Assembly (NCBI RefSeq): GCF_005144715.1
Contig: NZ_SWKR01000002.1
Span: 2,564,417 to 2,628,416 of the forward strand
Direction: 5' to 3'
DNA: 64,000 bases
Origin: Sphingomonas baiyangensis
GTDB lineage: Bacteria > Pseudomonadota > Alphaproteobacteria > Sphingomonadales > Sphingomonadaceae
Position 1 is the first letter of the stretch, and every line of letters starts with the position of its first letter. A program made the position numbers and the translations under genes. The notes beneath the pieces are model-generated. The model searched no databases and was not told the DNA's origin. It saw only the letters and a program-made list of their open reading frames with translations. Positions 33,401-40,509 of this stretch are shown here, piece by piece.

Positions 33401-36400
33401 TACATCGGCAAGCCGGTCGTCATCGAGGGCGATGTCGTGGTGGGCGCGACGCAACTCTATTTCGGCGTGGCAAGCTATGACGACGAGGCGCAGGCGTACG
33501 TCTATCTGCCCGGCATCCTCGACGTGCGCGACGGCGGCAGCCTGACGCTCGATGGGCCGCGCGCCGACCTCTACAGCTATTATACCAATGTCGAGAACCG
33601 CCTGACCGTCGCTCCCGGCGGCATGCTGCGCAAGACCGGCGGCGGCACCTCCGACATCGGCATCGCGCTCGAAGCGACGCCCGAGATCGTCGAGGGGACG
33701 GTGGCGATCGCGAGCTACGGCGAATATCGCATCCCCGCCGGCGCGGTGATCGACGAGCTCGTCGTACGCGGCGGCACGGTCTGGATCGACGGCGACGCGA
33801 CGATCGGCACGCTGCGGATGGAAGGCGGCACGATCCTCGGCGACGGCGATCTCACCATCGCCACGGCGCTCGAATGGCATGGCGGCACGATGACGGGCGC
33901 GGGCACGCTGGTGATCGGCGCCGATGCCACGGCCTCGATCGGTCGCGAGCCCGATCCCGACGGCTATGTCTCGCAGGAATCGGTATCGCTCGGGCGTACG
34001 ATGCAGGTCGAGGGCGAGGTGGTTCTGGGCGACGTCTATGTCGGCCTCAACACCAGCGTCTATGACAGCGATGCGGGGCGCTACGATTATTTCGACGGCC
34101 GGATCGCGGTCGCCGAGGGCGGCGACCTTGCGATCGCCGGCACCGCGCGCATCTACAACGGCAACCGCGACGGCACGCCCGACATCGACGGGCCGGTCAC
34201 GGTGCGTCCCGATGCGGTTCTGCAGGTGCAGTATGAAGCCGACAGCGCCGGCATGACGGTGGACGGCACGCTCTATGTGGATGGCGGCGTGTTCCATCTG
34301 CGCGCAGGTCATGCGATCGACGCTATCATCGTGCGCCAGGGCGGCATGGTGATCGTCGAGGACGATGTGACGCTGCCCGAGCTCTACATCGAAAGCGGCA
34401 CGCTGACGGGCGCGGGCGACCTCACCGTCACCAGCAGCTTCGACTGGCGCGAGGGTACGCTGATGGGCGAAGGCAGGCTGGTGCTTGCCGATGGCGTGGC
34501 GGCGGCGCTCGGCGGCGCGGCCGATCCGGCCAATCCCGATTCCAACCGCTCGCTGACGCTCGGCCGCACGATCGAGACGAGCGACGACGTGACGGTCGGC
34601 AACGCCTATCTCTATAGCCCCGACACGATCTACGATCCCATATCGCGCAGCTATGTCGCCAACGCCGGCGGCATCGTCGCGAGCGGCGACGCGCAGGTGA
34701 CGCTTGCGGGCTTCGTGTACCTGCACGGCGCGCGCGACCCGATCGCGCTTGCCGATGCGGCGACGGTGGTCAAGACGGGCGAGGACATCCTCTATCTGCT
34801 GGTGCCCTTCGACGATCCGATCGCCGCCGATGCGGGGACGATCTTGTTGCAGTCGGGCGGCAGCTGGTCGCTGCCGGCGGGTGCCTTCGCCGCCAACCTG
34901 ACCGTGGCGGGCGGGCGGCTGACGGTGGCCGACGCATCGAGCGTGGGGCGGCTGGTGTTCCAGAGCGGCACGATCGACGGCGACGGCACGCTGACGGTGA
35001 CCGAGTCGATGCACTGGACCGGCGGCTGCATGACCGGCACCGGCCAGACGGTGATCGATGCCGGCGCCGAGGCGGTGTTCGGCGTCGAGCATGGCGGCGA
35101 TGGCGGCCAGTCGATCTACTATCAGTATCTCGACCGTCACCTGACGATCGAGGGCAGCGCGCTGGTCGAGCAGGCCTATATCCTGATCGGCTCGGCGACG
35201 GGCGGTGTCGCGATGCCCGGCACGCTCGAAGTGGCGAGCGGCGGCACGCTGACGCTGGACGGCCGCTACAGCGACATCTTCCGCGGATCGAGCAGCGTGG
35301 GCGGCTCGTTCGTCAACGACGGCGACGTCGTCAAGGTGGGCGGCGGCCGATCGGAGATCGATGCCGCCCTGACGATCTCGGGCAGCGGCAGCTATGTTGC
35401 CGAAGAGGGCGTGATCGACCTGCCTTCGGGCGATGTAGGCACGCTTCCGGTCATCCCGCCGCTCGCCGATGCGGGCGACGTGATCGGCGCGAACACCGTG
35501 GTCACGCTTACCGACGGCACCGTGCTCGACGCGCTGACGCTCAATGGCGGCACGCTCATCGTCGAAGGCAATGTGACGATCGGCACGCTGGTGATGAAGG
35601 CCGGCACGCTCATAGGCGACGGCACGCTGACGATCGACGACCGGCTCGACTGGGTGGGCGGGCACATGGCCGATACCGGCGTGACGCGCATCGCCGCGAC
35701 CGCGACGGGCATGATCGGGCGGCCGACCAACAGCGACGCCCAGCCCTCGATCACCTACCCCTATCTCTCGCGCGAGCTCGAGATCGCGGGCGATGTCGTG
35801 ATCGAGCAGGCCTATATGTACCTGGGCTTAGGCTATTATTCCGATGCAGACGATGCCTGGGTGTATCTGCCCGGCGTCATCGACGTCGAGGCCGGCGGAT
35901 CGCTCACGCTCGAGGGCGGCAATGCCGATATCGACTGGAGCAGCGCGCGCGGGTCGATCACCGTCGATCCGGCGGGCAGCCTCATCAAGCAGGGCGGCGG
36001 CACCAGCAACCTCATTGCCGACTTCACCGGCGCGGTGACGGTGACCGAGGGCACGCTGCGGCTCTATTCGGACGAATCGACGCTGACCGGCGCGAGCGGC
36101 GACGGCACGCTCGACCTGTGGGGCGGCACGCTCAGCGTCGACGCCGCGCTCAGCATCGCCAGTTTCTCGATCAGCGGCGGCGTGCTCGACGGCGACGGCT
36201 CGATCGCGATTACCGACCGGTTCGATTTCCTCGGCGGCACGATCACGCTCGCGGGGGGCATCACCGTCGAGGAAAGCGCGTCGATGCGCTTCGGGCGCGA
36301 TCTCGGCCCCGGCGACGGCGATTATTCGGGCGCCGGCTATCTCGCCACCGATCTGCTGATCGAGGGCGAGGCGGCGATGGAGGGCTTCCGGCTCTACATG

Positions 36401-38002
36401 GGCACCAGCACCTACGACTACGACCTCCAGAGCTGGGTCTATTCCGACGGTGCGCTGACCGTCGCCGACGGCGCGTCGATGACCTTCGAGGGGCCGGGCA
36501 ACTATCTCTACGACGGCAATGGGCGGCCCGATAACCGCTTCGTCGCCGAGCCGGGTGCCAGCGTCACGCATGTCGGCGAGGGCGCGGTGCAGTTCGCGAT
36601 CGAGATCGAGGGTATCGAGGCGCTGCTGGGGAGCGTGACGATCGTCTCGGGCGGCGTCTATCGCCTGACGGCCGACAGCGACGTCACGCATATCCGCCTC
36701 GACGGCGGTACGCTGATCGTCGAGGAGGATGCCGATCTCGCCTCGCTGATCGTCGCCTCGGGCACGGTGGCGGGCGCGGGGCGCCTGACGATCACCGACA
36801 CGCTCGACATCCAATACGGCACGATAATCAACACCGGCGGCACGCTGGTGGCCGAGGGCGCCGCGATGCGGCTGGCCGAGCTTCGCCCGGTCGTGAGCAA
36901 CACGTCCTATCTGTACCTCGGCACCGACCTGACGATCGCCGGTACGGCGCTGATCGAGAAGGGCGCGTCGTATCTCGGCTATTCGGCGACGGTGGAAGGC
37001 ACGTCCTATGGCGGCGAGGGCACGATCCGCGTCGTCGACGGCGGCGCGATCGAGGTGCGCGGCAACCAGAGCAGCTTCTACGACTATTACAATCTCGACA
37101 ATGCCGTCGTCGTCGAGGCGGGCGGCAGCCTGACCAAGACGGGCACCGGCACGCTCGATCTGGGCGCGGCGCTCTCGGGCGGCATCGAGGTGGTAGACGG
37201 TCGCGTGTCGCTGTCGGGCAATGGCGAGCTCAGGCTGACCAACGGCATGCACTATGACGAACTGGTGATGACCGGCGGCACGCTAACGATCGAGGGCAAC
37301 GTCACGATCGGCCGGCTCGTGCAGAGCGGCGGCACGCTGACGGGCGACGGCACGCTCACCGTCACCGGCCATTATGGCTGGAGCGGCGGCACGCTTGTGG
37401 GCGACGGCGCCACCGTGATCGACGCAGGCGCGACGATGCTGCTGGGCCGCGCCTTCGATGCCGATGCGACGGGCGCATCGCACGGCATGACGCTGCTGCG
37501 CGACCTGTCGATCGAAGGCGAGGCGAGCTTCGCGCAGGCCAATCTGGTGATGGCGAGCTATGGCTATGATGCCGAGGGCAACTGGATGGTGCAGGGCGGC
37601 ACGCTGACCGTAGAGACCGGCGGCACGCTGGCGTTCGAGGGGCCGTTCAGCGATGTGCTCGACTATGCCGGCACGGCAGGCGCGGCGGCGATCGTCAACA
37701 ACGGCACGATCATCAAGCGCGGCGACGGCACCTCGACGATCGCCCCCACGATCGACTTCACCGACAATGGCACGCTGGTGATCGAAAGCGGCACGCTCGT
37801 TCATTCGGGCAGCGGATCGCCCGCGCCGCTCGGCATCGCGCTGTCCGATCTGCTGGCGAGCGTGACGACCGACGATGCGGGGCTGTTCGACGATCCCGCC
37901 GATGCGCCTGCGGTCATCATCGCCGAGCCGGTGTCGGCGGCGGGGCTGGTGCTGCTCGACGATGTGGTGAGCGTCATGCACCCGATGATCCCGGTGGCGT
38001 GA
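24482..38002 (+). CDS. Giant (4506-residue) multidomain protein with cadherin-like repeats, a vanadium-haloperoxidase/PAP2 domain and eight long tandem repeats
   Basis: Modules in order: an N-terminal beta module (1-125: GAE-x-V, LD-SFN-GGD and IPVG-like segments) of a type I recall from large sphingomonad surface proteins; five cadherin-like repeats (131-670), with 26 prolines between the third and fourth; an Ig-like region (673-860); a haloperoxidase/PAP2 domain (863-1257) with K1128-x6-R1135-P1136, S1171-G-H1173 and S1221-R-x5-H1228; Ig-like and SbsA-like Ig modules (1260-1558); a carboxypeptidase-regulatory-like region; a helical region (1888-2245); two calcium-binding DTDGDGL motifs (2249-2289); a propeller-like region (2295-2607); more Ig-like modules; then eight tandem repeats from about 2920. 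There is no signal peptide, membrane anchor or autotransporter barrel, so type I-like export is possible but no exporter is in the window. Start 24482 follows GGGGGAGAAG. Probably an extracellular or surface protein with an enzymatic domain (inference). Confidence 0.88.
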   Translation: MAIITLNRGEDFAPSIRGEHMVFGTREGAETIRVDLSADTRVVLDGSFNAGGDHVIVSGIGPGLTMQRSGAAVIFAMPDGGSLVVPVGSAAITVEVGGETFMLQFRDGAVMFGDAVVGNDPAPLPFDNEAPIFAADAAVTIDENGTLVRATGGAGDADGDALAYRIVGGDDAALFVIDAETGALSLRDAPDFEAPGDSDGDNVYRVEIAASDGLAETRQTIAVTVANLNEAAPVLDVPATVEIDENGTAIVTVAASDADGDTPRFAIAGGADAALFTIDGATGALAFRDAPDFEMPGDADGDNRYDVVVSASDGTLTATQAIEVRVGDVNDEAPVFVSPATATVAENSLVPVRLPLIVARAEDADSTTIRYAIAEGGDGALFTIDAESGELRLRAPLDFEAPADANRDNVYELVLEASDGANIGRQTVRVSVTDVDETAPPPPPPPPPPPPPPPPPPPPPPPPPPNEAPVITTAAALGVDENALAVVTVAATDADGDTITYGLAGGADAARFEIDAVTGALRFRAAPDFETPGDADGNNAYQVTVSASDGTATVTKALTVTVADLNDEAPVITSAASVSTPENRLATGLTVTATDADGDTPAFRISGGADAALFRIDATTGALSFAAAPDFEAPGDANLDNRYLVEVEASDGANATRQIVTVIVTDVDETPAGALEAALANDSGRSATDGITNDATIAGSIDPANAGALRLMLDGGAAIDLSALVQSDGSFSFDLADLPGVTLAQGARIARIEAGDESVEVAFTYDSIVPTGGSVALARSSDSGTIGDNITAQGSVTLVGTGAEAGASVTIAGAPATVVTGAGRFTLEDVALVEGANRLSVRLSDAAGNETFVSLEVERIAGGAESDMVLFWNNVALEVIAGSAAPPGVASRALAMQSVAVYDAISAIDGSPPLWVNLDAGANASIDAAVAYASYAMLLAIFPGRKDVLDARLAEVADQLGSGASLAEGRALGEGMAEIIFALREGDGYDAYVTHAGGSAPGEWVATGPMYGEPELPQWASLDTFVISRPDEFRAGPPPALDSAEYAADFNEVKALGAADSTTRTADQTQIAAFWRDGIGTATPPGHWNDIAEVAAEMTGAGIGANARMFAMLNLALADASIAAWDTKYFYSGWRPETAIARADEDGNALTEADADWVPLQFSPAHPDYVSGHSTYSGAGAAVLTHLFGEDFAFTVGSPTVAGITRDFDSFAHAADEAGRSRIYGGIHFEFSNAAGKAIGSDVGAAVIDALSRSEDRQGPRIVVTSDDDQVVRAALAIEGFAIDNLSGVEGLEARIDGGDWESIASDQLGRFALSAGGDDGEHLIELRADDAAGNASAVVEYRYTVDSLAPTLAFSGFADGAVLAAGARIAGLADGTGSTITALSYAVDGGRDVPIGFDAGGRFDAAFDIAALAAGGHRVTLTARDAAGNSVTQTLDFSIADAAPFTVTAMTPRAGSGEVGLTQRPQVTFSKAVDPASLTEDSFYATDADGNVLAASIVVAADARSAYLFFDEAMPGAQRITVHLDGEAVRAADGALLDGDRNGAAGGDYAGSFTTINDAPVAGTTITGFVVGPGADLKPMTPDDFRAGPDGVPHTADDVFLERLAGVKVWILGRESEAVYTDANGAFTLTSVPGGVVKVAIDGRTATNAPEGVFFPEMVMDVRVRPGVENTLMGTMGSTDLQADNLTRGEVYLPRISKEILVEVSDTETTYVVAKGDDYTGLTQAERDRLTLEVKPGSVLGEDGQPVAGAQVGISTVPPELVRDMLPDGLLQHTFDITIQAPGAAVFAEPLQMIFPNTFGAAPGTQLNFLSFDHTTGRLVIEGTATVSADGLSVVTDPGTGISKPGWHGLTPPGSPTGLPNNPDPRRPDRPDEPDPDKPDEPEKPPCEGNGIDGAEFLGIAKEVAFTFKNTLQELGRFGQIAKCITDIADKAAEIFNTGSTLAGSIFSSSSSVWVDAFKSADAIKQGIKLAVDKVFSEATGQTISKAKAAVELGIGTLKTAEKTLEALRSTSTDPDCATPGIDGALAAIKATLFLASQVKSAIAFGENLASLAKGAAVKATFEAVCAVVDKIKFILDIKGLSPSAASDADLVALARAAADGDETSLGDLLTAEELAELQGLLAELDAANAQLVIDTALPADRPADAMLDQFIDWADYGLADLSYGMSTFLDLSGGAYYVIEGGPQPIRGRLEADGTLDVFLPAETVLTLRVLDLANGLIGETVFTTGRSGQSTSIPLPDLYGSAGLPDTDGDGLPDEAETIVGTSVTLADTDGDGLSDLFELENDLNPLGDFPAATGVVASIDTGNAAVVEVVTVAGLGSSAARLAFVQAGDALSIVDIAQPMNPVLVARLAVAGGATDVAVDVAAGLAAIATGAGIRIVDVGDPAAPALLATFDFDARQVELVDGLLVASDGSRLLLVDPATGEVLAERTMGATVSALAIEGDRLYVLAGNTLSAFTVAAEGELIGHDSITVPQVSVNPQLFAGGGHVYVPGYNGFTGGYATIDVRDPDALVLASGIDNGGLPGSDIALNGSGLAVIVGEVGGVFGVNAIDVIDASDPADTGTLVTRYEVGAAPTAVSIASGFAFVGDATGGFHVVNYSGFDTAGIAPTVTLGGLPADVDTAAAGLQWIEGRDIELAATVADDVQVRQVEVLVNGQVQTIDTGFPFDLGVRVPTLAENGDVATFTVQLRVTDMGGNIGLSELVTVELVPDTVAPALIRSNISDGQTVGQSFRTFTFVFDEALDADFVSIDSFSLLPAGGGDAIAPAAFQLRDGGRAIRVTFDALPTGDYDLAIADGALRDKAGNMAAPEVGEASFRVADFSILWTGAASDDWNDPANWNLGRVPDETDDVGISLSDGGIVTIRSGTEVTVATITSNAEIVVAGGLKMTLGSIDTLTITNGRVDVADSLTLNSFDMPGYGYVSGTGDIMVRDGGTLRYGQFEGTGALVVRDGAEMLFGDPHDPDQPYSSSYLYIGKPVVIEGDVVVGATQLYFGVASYDDEAQAYVYLPGILDVRDGGSLTLDGPRADLYSYYTNVENRLTVAPGGMLRKTGGGTSDIGIALEATPEIVEGTVAIASYGEYRIPAGAVIDELVVRGGTVWIDGDATIGTLRMEGGTILGDGDLTIATALEWHGGTMTGAGTLVIGADATASIGREPDPDGYVSQESVSLGRTMQVEGEVVLGDVYVGLNTSVYDSDAGRYDYFDGRIAVAEGGDLAIAGTARIYNGNRDGTPDIDGPVTVRPDAVLQVQYEADSAGMTVDGTLYVDGGVFHLRAGHAIDAIIVRQGGMVIVEDDVTLPELYIESGTLTGAGDLTVTSSFDWREGTLMGEGRLVLADGVAAALGGAADPANPDSNRSLTLGRTIETSDDVTVGNAYLYSPDTIYDPISRSYVANAGGIVASGDAQVTLAGFVYLHGARDPIALADAATVVKTGEDILYLLVPFDDPIAADAGTILLQSGGSWSLPAGAFAANLTVAGGRLTVADASSVGRLVFQSGTIDGDGTLTVTESMHWTGGCMTGTGQTVIDAGAEAVFGVEHGGDGGQSIYYQYLDRHLTIEGSALVEQAYILIGSATGGVAMPGTLEVASGGTLTLDGRYSDIFRGSSSVGGSFVNDGDVVKVGGGRSEIDAALTISGSGSYVAEEGVIDLPSGDVGTLPVIPPLADAGDVIGANTVVTLTDGTVLDALTLNGGTLIVEGNVTIGTLVMKAGTLIGDGTLTIDDRLDWVGGHMADTGVTRIAATATGMIGRPTNSDAQPSITYPYLSRELEIAGDVVIEQAYMYLGLGYYSDADDAWVYLPGVIDVEAGGSLTLEGGNADIDWSSARGSITVDPAGSLIKQGGGTSNLIADFTGAVTVTEGTLRLYSDESTLTGASGDGTLDLWGGTLSVDAALSIASFSISGGVLDGDGSIAITDRFDFLGGTITLAGGITVEESASMRFGRDLGPGDGDYSGAGYLATDLLIEGEAAMEGFRLYMGTSTYDYDLQSWVYSDGALTVADGASMTFEGPGNYLYDGNGRPDNRFVAEPGASVTHVGEGAVQFAIEIEGIEALLGSVTIVSGGVYRLTADSDVTHIRLDGGTLIVEEDADLASLIVASGTVAGAGRLTITDTLDIQYGTIINTGGTLVAEGAAMRLAELRPVVSNTSYLYLGTDLTIAGTALIEKGASYLGYSATVEGTSYGGEGTIRVVDGGAIEVRGNQSSFYDYYNLDNAVVVEAGGSLTKTGTGTLDLGAALSGGIEVVDGRVSLSGNGELRLTNGMHYDELVMTGGTLTIEGNVTIGRLVQSGGTLTGDGTLTVTGHYGWSGGTLVGDGATVIDAGATMLLGRAFDADATGASHGMTLLRDLSIEGEASFAQANLVMASYGYDAEGNWMVQGGTLTVETGGTLAFEGPFSDVLDYAGTAGAAAIVNNGTIIKRGDGTSTIAPTIDFTDNGTLVIESGTLVHSGSGSPAPLGIALSDLLASVTTDDAGLFDDPADAPAVIIAEPVSAAGLVLLDDVVSVMHPMIPVA
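24872..26490 (+). repeat. Five cadherin-like repeats in the giant gene
   Basis: Each unit of about 101-102 codons runs from (N)(D)EAP through DENG or ENS/ENR, DADGD, AALFxIDxxTGAL, APDFExPGDADGDNxY and ASDG to VxVxDxNDEAP. The DEN-type anchors start at 24905, 25211, 25514, 25919 and 26222. Spacing is 306, 303, 405 and 303 bases; the long interval holds the polyproline tract. The Asp-rich motifs are those that bind calcium between cadherin domains. Confidence 0.88.
25799..25876 (+). repeat. Polyproline tract (26 consecutive Pro codons)
   Basis: Twenty-six proline codons in a row, using all four CCN codons, separate cadherin-like repeats 3 and 4 of the giant protein. The mixed codon use shows it is kept at protein level rather than being a pure nucleotide repeat. 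Confidence 0.9.
33239..37800 (+). repeat. Eight tandem ~190-residue repeats in the giant gene
   Basis: Units are anchored by a GDGTLTI-like motif followed by a W/F-x-GG-T/M segment. The anchors of units 2-8 start at 33839, 34409, 34979, 35615, 36191, 36773 and 37343; unit 1 begins near 33239. Spacings are 570, 570, 636, 576, 582 and 570 bases, all whole codons. Each unit then has a GR motif, a YLxLxLxIEGxA strand, an aromatic Y-rich turn, a GGSLTLEG strand, a GGGTS turn and a GGTLxIEGNVTIGxL strand. The pattern suggests a right-handed beta-solenoid stalk (inference). Confidence 0.85.
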
Positions 38003-38066
38003 CGCGCGGAACCCCGCTGCCGGCCGGCTGGTTGACCAGCCGAGCCAGCAGCCGGGAGCCGCAACG

Positions 38067-38918
38067 ATGACCGACACGATCGACATGATCCACGAAGACG
38101 CGCTGCCGGGGCACGAGAGCAGGCTCGACCCCAAGCCCGAATGGCAGCCGCGCTATCCCGGATCGGGTCGACTGGCGGGCAAGGTGGCGATCGTGACCGG
38201 CGCCGACAGCGGCATCGGGCGCGGGGTGGCGGCACTCTATGCGCGCGAGGGCGCCGATGTCGCGATCCTCTATCTGTGCGAGCATGATGACGCCGCCGAG
38301 ACCGCGCGCATCGTGCGCGAAGAGGGCAGGCGCGCGCTGACGATCGCGGGCGACGTGGGCGACAAGGCGTTCTGCGAGGAGGCGGTGGCGCAAGTGGTGC
38401 GCGAGCTCGGCCGGCTCGACGTGCTGGTCAACAATGCCGGCGAGCAGCATCCCGACAAGGACATTCGCGACATCACCGACGAGCAGCTGCGGCGCACCTT
38501 CCAGACCAACATCTTTTCGATGTTCTACATGGTGCAGGCCGCGCGGGCGCACCTGAAGGCCGGGGCGGCGATCGTCAACTGCACGAGCGTGACGATGTAC
38601 AACGGGTCGAAGGAACTGCTCGACTATTCGGCGACCAAGGGCGCGATCACCGCGTTCACCCGCAGCCTGTCCGAAAATCTGGTGAGTGAGGGCATCCGCG
38701 TCAACGCGGTGGCGCCCGGCCCCATCTGGACGCCGCTCAACCCCTTTGGCGGTGCCAGCCCCGAGAAGCTGGAGAATTTCGGCGAGAAGACGCCGATGGG
38801 TCGCCCCGGCCAGCCCAACGAAGTGGCGCCCGCCTTCCTGTTCCTGGCGTGTGAGGATTCGAGTTACATGTCCGGGCAGGTGCTCCACCCCAATGGCGGG
38901 ATGGTGGTGAACGGGTGA
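38067..38918 (+). CDS. SDR family oxidoreductase
   Basis: A 283-residue classical short-chain dehydrogenase with a roughly 38-residue N-terminal extension (PGHESRLDPKPEWQPRYPGSGRL) like that of general stress protein 39/YhdF-type members. The cofactor motif TGADSGIG, the structural NNAG, the catalytic Ser in CTSVTMYNG and Y-x3-K in YSATK are all present. The usual cofactor for this subgroup is NADP(H) or NAD(H); the substrate is unknown. It stands alone, 64 bases after the giant gene, on the same strand. Confidence 0.9.
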   Translation: MTDTIDMIHEDALPGHESRLDPKPEWQPRYPGSGRLAGKVAIVTGADSGIGRGVAALYAREGADVAILYLCEHDDAAETARIVREEGRRALTIAGDVGDKAFCEEAVAQVVRELGRLDVLVNNAGEQHPDKDIRDITDEQLRRTFQTNIFSMFYMVQAARAHLKAGAAIVNCTSVTMYNGSKELLDYSATKGAITAFTRSLSENLVSEGIRVNAVAPGPIWTPLNPFGGASPEKLENFGEKTPMGRPGQPNEVAPAFLFLACEDSSYMSGQVLHPNGGMVVNG

Positions 38919-38938
38919 GAACGAGGCATTCGCACCCT

Positions 38939-39091
38939 ATCCGTTCGTGCCGAGTAGAAACCGAGTAGCGCCGCCAGGCGCGTATCGAGGGTTCGTATCG
39001 AGGCATGGCGACCGCGACCCACCTCCCTCGATACGCGCCTTCGATACGGCGGCAGCTCCGCCTACTCAGTCGCTACTCGGGACGAACGGAT
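38939..39091. repeat. Large nested palindromic element, intergenic
   Basis: Outer arms of 19 bases (38939-38957 and 39073-39091; ATCCGTTCGTGCCGAGTAG and its complement) pair at 18 of 19 positions. Inner arms around GCGCGTATCGAGG and CCTCGATACGCGC (about 38977-38991 and 39024-39038) pair as well, so the whole 153 bases can fold into one long hairpin. It lies between the convergent SDR and PEBP-like genes. Short reading frames across it are by-products. Confidence 0.78.
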
Positions 39092-39131
39092 TGGGGATGA
39101 GCGCTATCCCTCACTGCACCGCCGACGCGAT

Positions 39132-39758
39132 TTACCCCGCCGCCTTCGCCACCCCCCCCACCGGCCCCACAGGCTTCTCCTCGCCGCGCGAATAGGTGCC
39201 CGTCAGCAGCCCGGCGGCGAGCACACGGCCGTGCATCGCCTTGAGCACCGTCGAGCGGCCGGGATTGTCCTTCACGTCGGGGCCGTCGGCGAGCGCGAAG
39301 AGCTGGAAGGCATAATGATGCACGCCGTGGCCGGTGGGCGGATCGGGCGGCAGCCAGCCTTCGGCGCGGTAGCTGTTGCGGCCGACATCGCTGCCGTCGT
39401 CGCTGGCGCGGCGCTTGTCGGCGACGATCGCGCCTTCCTTCAGTTCGCCGTCGCCCGGCGGCAGATCCCACACCACGGCGTGCACCAGCGGCGATGGCGT
39501 GGGCGCATCGGCATCCTCGACGAGCAGTGCGACGCGCACCGTCTCGGGCGGCAGGCCCGTCCAGAACAGGGGCGGCGAGATGCCGGCGCCATCGGCGGTG
39601 AAGCGCTCGGGCAGCCGCGCGCCATCGGCGAAGGCGGGGCTGGCGAGGCGGATCGAGGTGAAGCTGCCGAGGCCAGGCTGGACGATCGCGAGCTTCTCCT
39701 CGCCCGCGCGCAGGCCCTTCAGCGCCTTGCCGAGCCATGACGGGACATGTTCGAGCAT
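39132..39758 (-). CDS. YbhB/YbcL family Raf kinase inhibitor-like (PEBP) protein
   Basis: A 208-residue bacterial PEBP-family protein. The core strand ISPPLFWTGLPPETVRVALLVEDADAP (D-x-DAP motif), the VHAVVWDLPP segment and the GHGVHHYAFQLFAL segment with its conserved histidines form the ligand pocket of the fold. An additional N-terminal stretch of about 35 residues precedes the domain. There is no signal peptide. Bacterial members have no agreed function. A 13-base gap to the GST gene upstream suggests co-transcription. Confidence 0.88.
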   Translation of the reverse strand: MLEHVPSWLGKALKGLRAGEEKLAIVQPGLGSFTSIRLASPAFADGARLPERFTADGAGISPPLFWTGLPPETVRVALLVEDADAPTPSPLVHAVVWDLPPGDGELKEGAIVADKRRASDDGSDVGRNSYRAEGWLPPDPPTGHGVHHYAFQLFALADGPDVKDNPGRSTVLKAMHGRVLAAGLLTGTYSRGEEKPVGPVGGVAKAAG

Positions 39759-39771
39759 GATGGTCCCCCCT

Positions 39772-40449
39772 TTACAGGTCGAGTTTCTCGTAATCGGCGT
39801 GCGGGCTCACGACTTCCATCCGCTCGGCGAGCAGCGGGCGGAAGCTCGGGCGGCTCTTCATGCCGACATACCAGCGCTTGGTCGTCTCGTGGCTCTTCCA
39901 GTCGATGCCGCCCAGATAGTCGGCGATCGAGATCTGCGCGGCGGCGGCAAGGTCGGCGAGGCTGATCGTCGAGCCGGCGATCCATTTGCGGTTGTCGAGC
40001 AGGTAATCGGTATAGTCGAGATGCGCGACCGCGGCCTTCATCGCCTCGCGCAGCCGCCCGGCATCGGGCGATTCGCGCAGTACCAGCCGTTTCTCCATGC
40101 GCTCCTTGAGCAGGGGGGCGGTGATGTCGCGGTAGAAGAAGGTGTCGAACCACGTCACCAGCCGGCGGATCTCGGCGCGGTCGGCCGAGGTGCCGCCGAG
40201 CATCGACGCCTTGTCGACCGTCTCCTCGAAATATTCGCAGATCGCCATCGAATCGATCATCGGCAGGGCCGCCGGGCGCTCGGAATTGACCATCACCGGC
40301 GTCTGGCCGGCGGGGTTCATCTGGAGGAACTCGTCGCGCCGCAGCCACGGCGATTCGCGCCGCGGCTCGTACCCCACGCCTTTCTCGGCCAGCAGGATGC
40401 GCAGCTTGCGCGAGAAGGGGCAGAGCGGGAACTGGTAGAGCAGCCACAT
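39772..40449 (-). CDS. Glutathione S-transferase family protein
   Basis: A 225-residue GST. The N-terminal thioredoxin-like domain begins MWLLYQFPLCPFSRKLRILLAEKG, with Cys-Pro-Phe-Ser at the active-site position, and includes the cis-Pro glutathione-binding segment (GQTPVMVN). The helical C-terminal domain has WIAGSTISLADLAAAAQIS, the N-capping box. A Cys rather than Ser/Tyr at the catalytic site suggests a beta/omega-like thiol transferase or reductase (inference). ATG 40449 gives the domain directly. Confidence 0.9.
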   Translation of the reverse strand: MWLLYQFPLCPFSRKLRILLAEKGVGYEPRRESPWLRRDEFLQMNPAGQTPVMVNSERPAALPMIDSMAICEYFEETVDKASMLGGTSADRAEIRRLVTWFDTFFYRDITAPLLKERMEKRLVLRESPDAGRLREAMKAAVAHLDYTDYLLDNRKWIAGSTISLADLAAAAQISIADYLGGIDWKSHETTKRWYVGMKSRPSFRPLLAERMEVVSPHADYEKLDL

Positions 40450-40509
40450 GCCCCGACTGTTAGGGAGCAAGAGGCGGCGTGGGAAGGCGAAAGCGGTGGC
40501 GAAGGTTCG

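Noticed and set aside
31340..35665. Very long minus-strand open frame opposite the giant gene
   Set aside because: It is an antisense shadow of a GC-rich coding sequence: its product is Arg/His/Asp-rich without domains, and the plus-strand frame has clear domain content.
33239..37800. CRISPR array or other DNA-level repeat in the giant gene
   Set aside because: The periodicity is in the protein; units are diverged at DNA level and there are no short identical repeats with spacers. No CRISPR array was seen anywhere in the window.
38947..39195. Possible small protein gene downstream of the SDR gene
   Set aside because: The frame runs through the nested palindromic element and has no ribosome-binding site.
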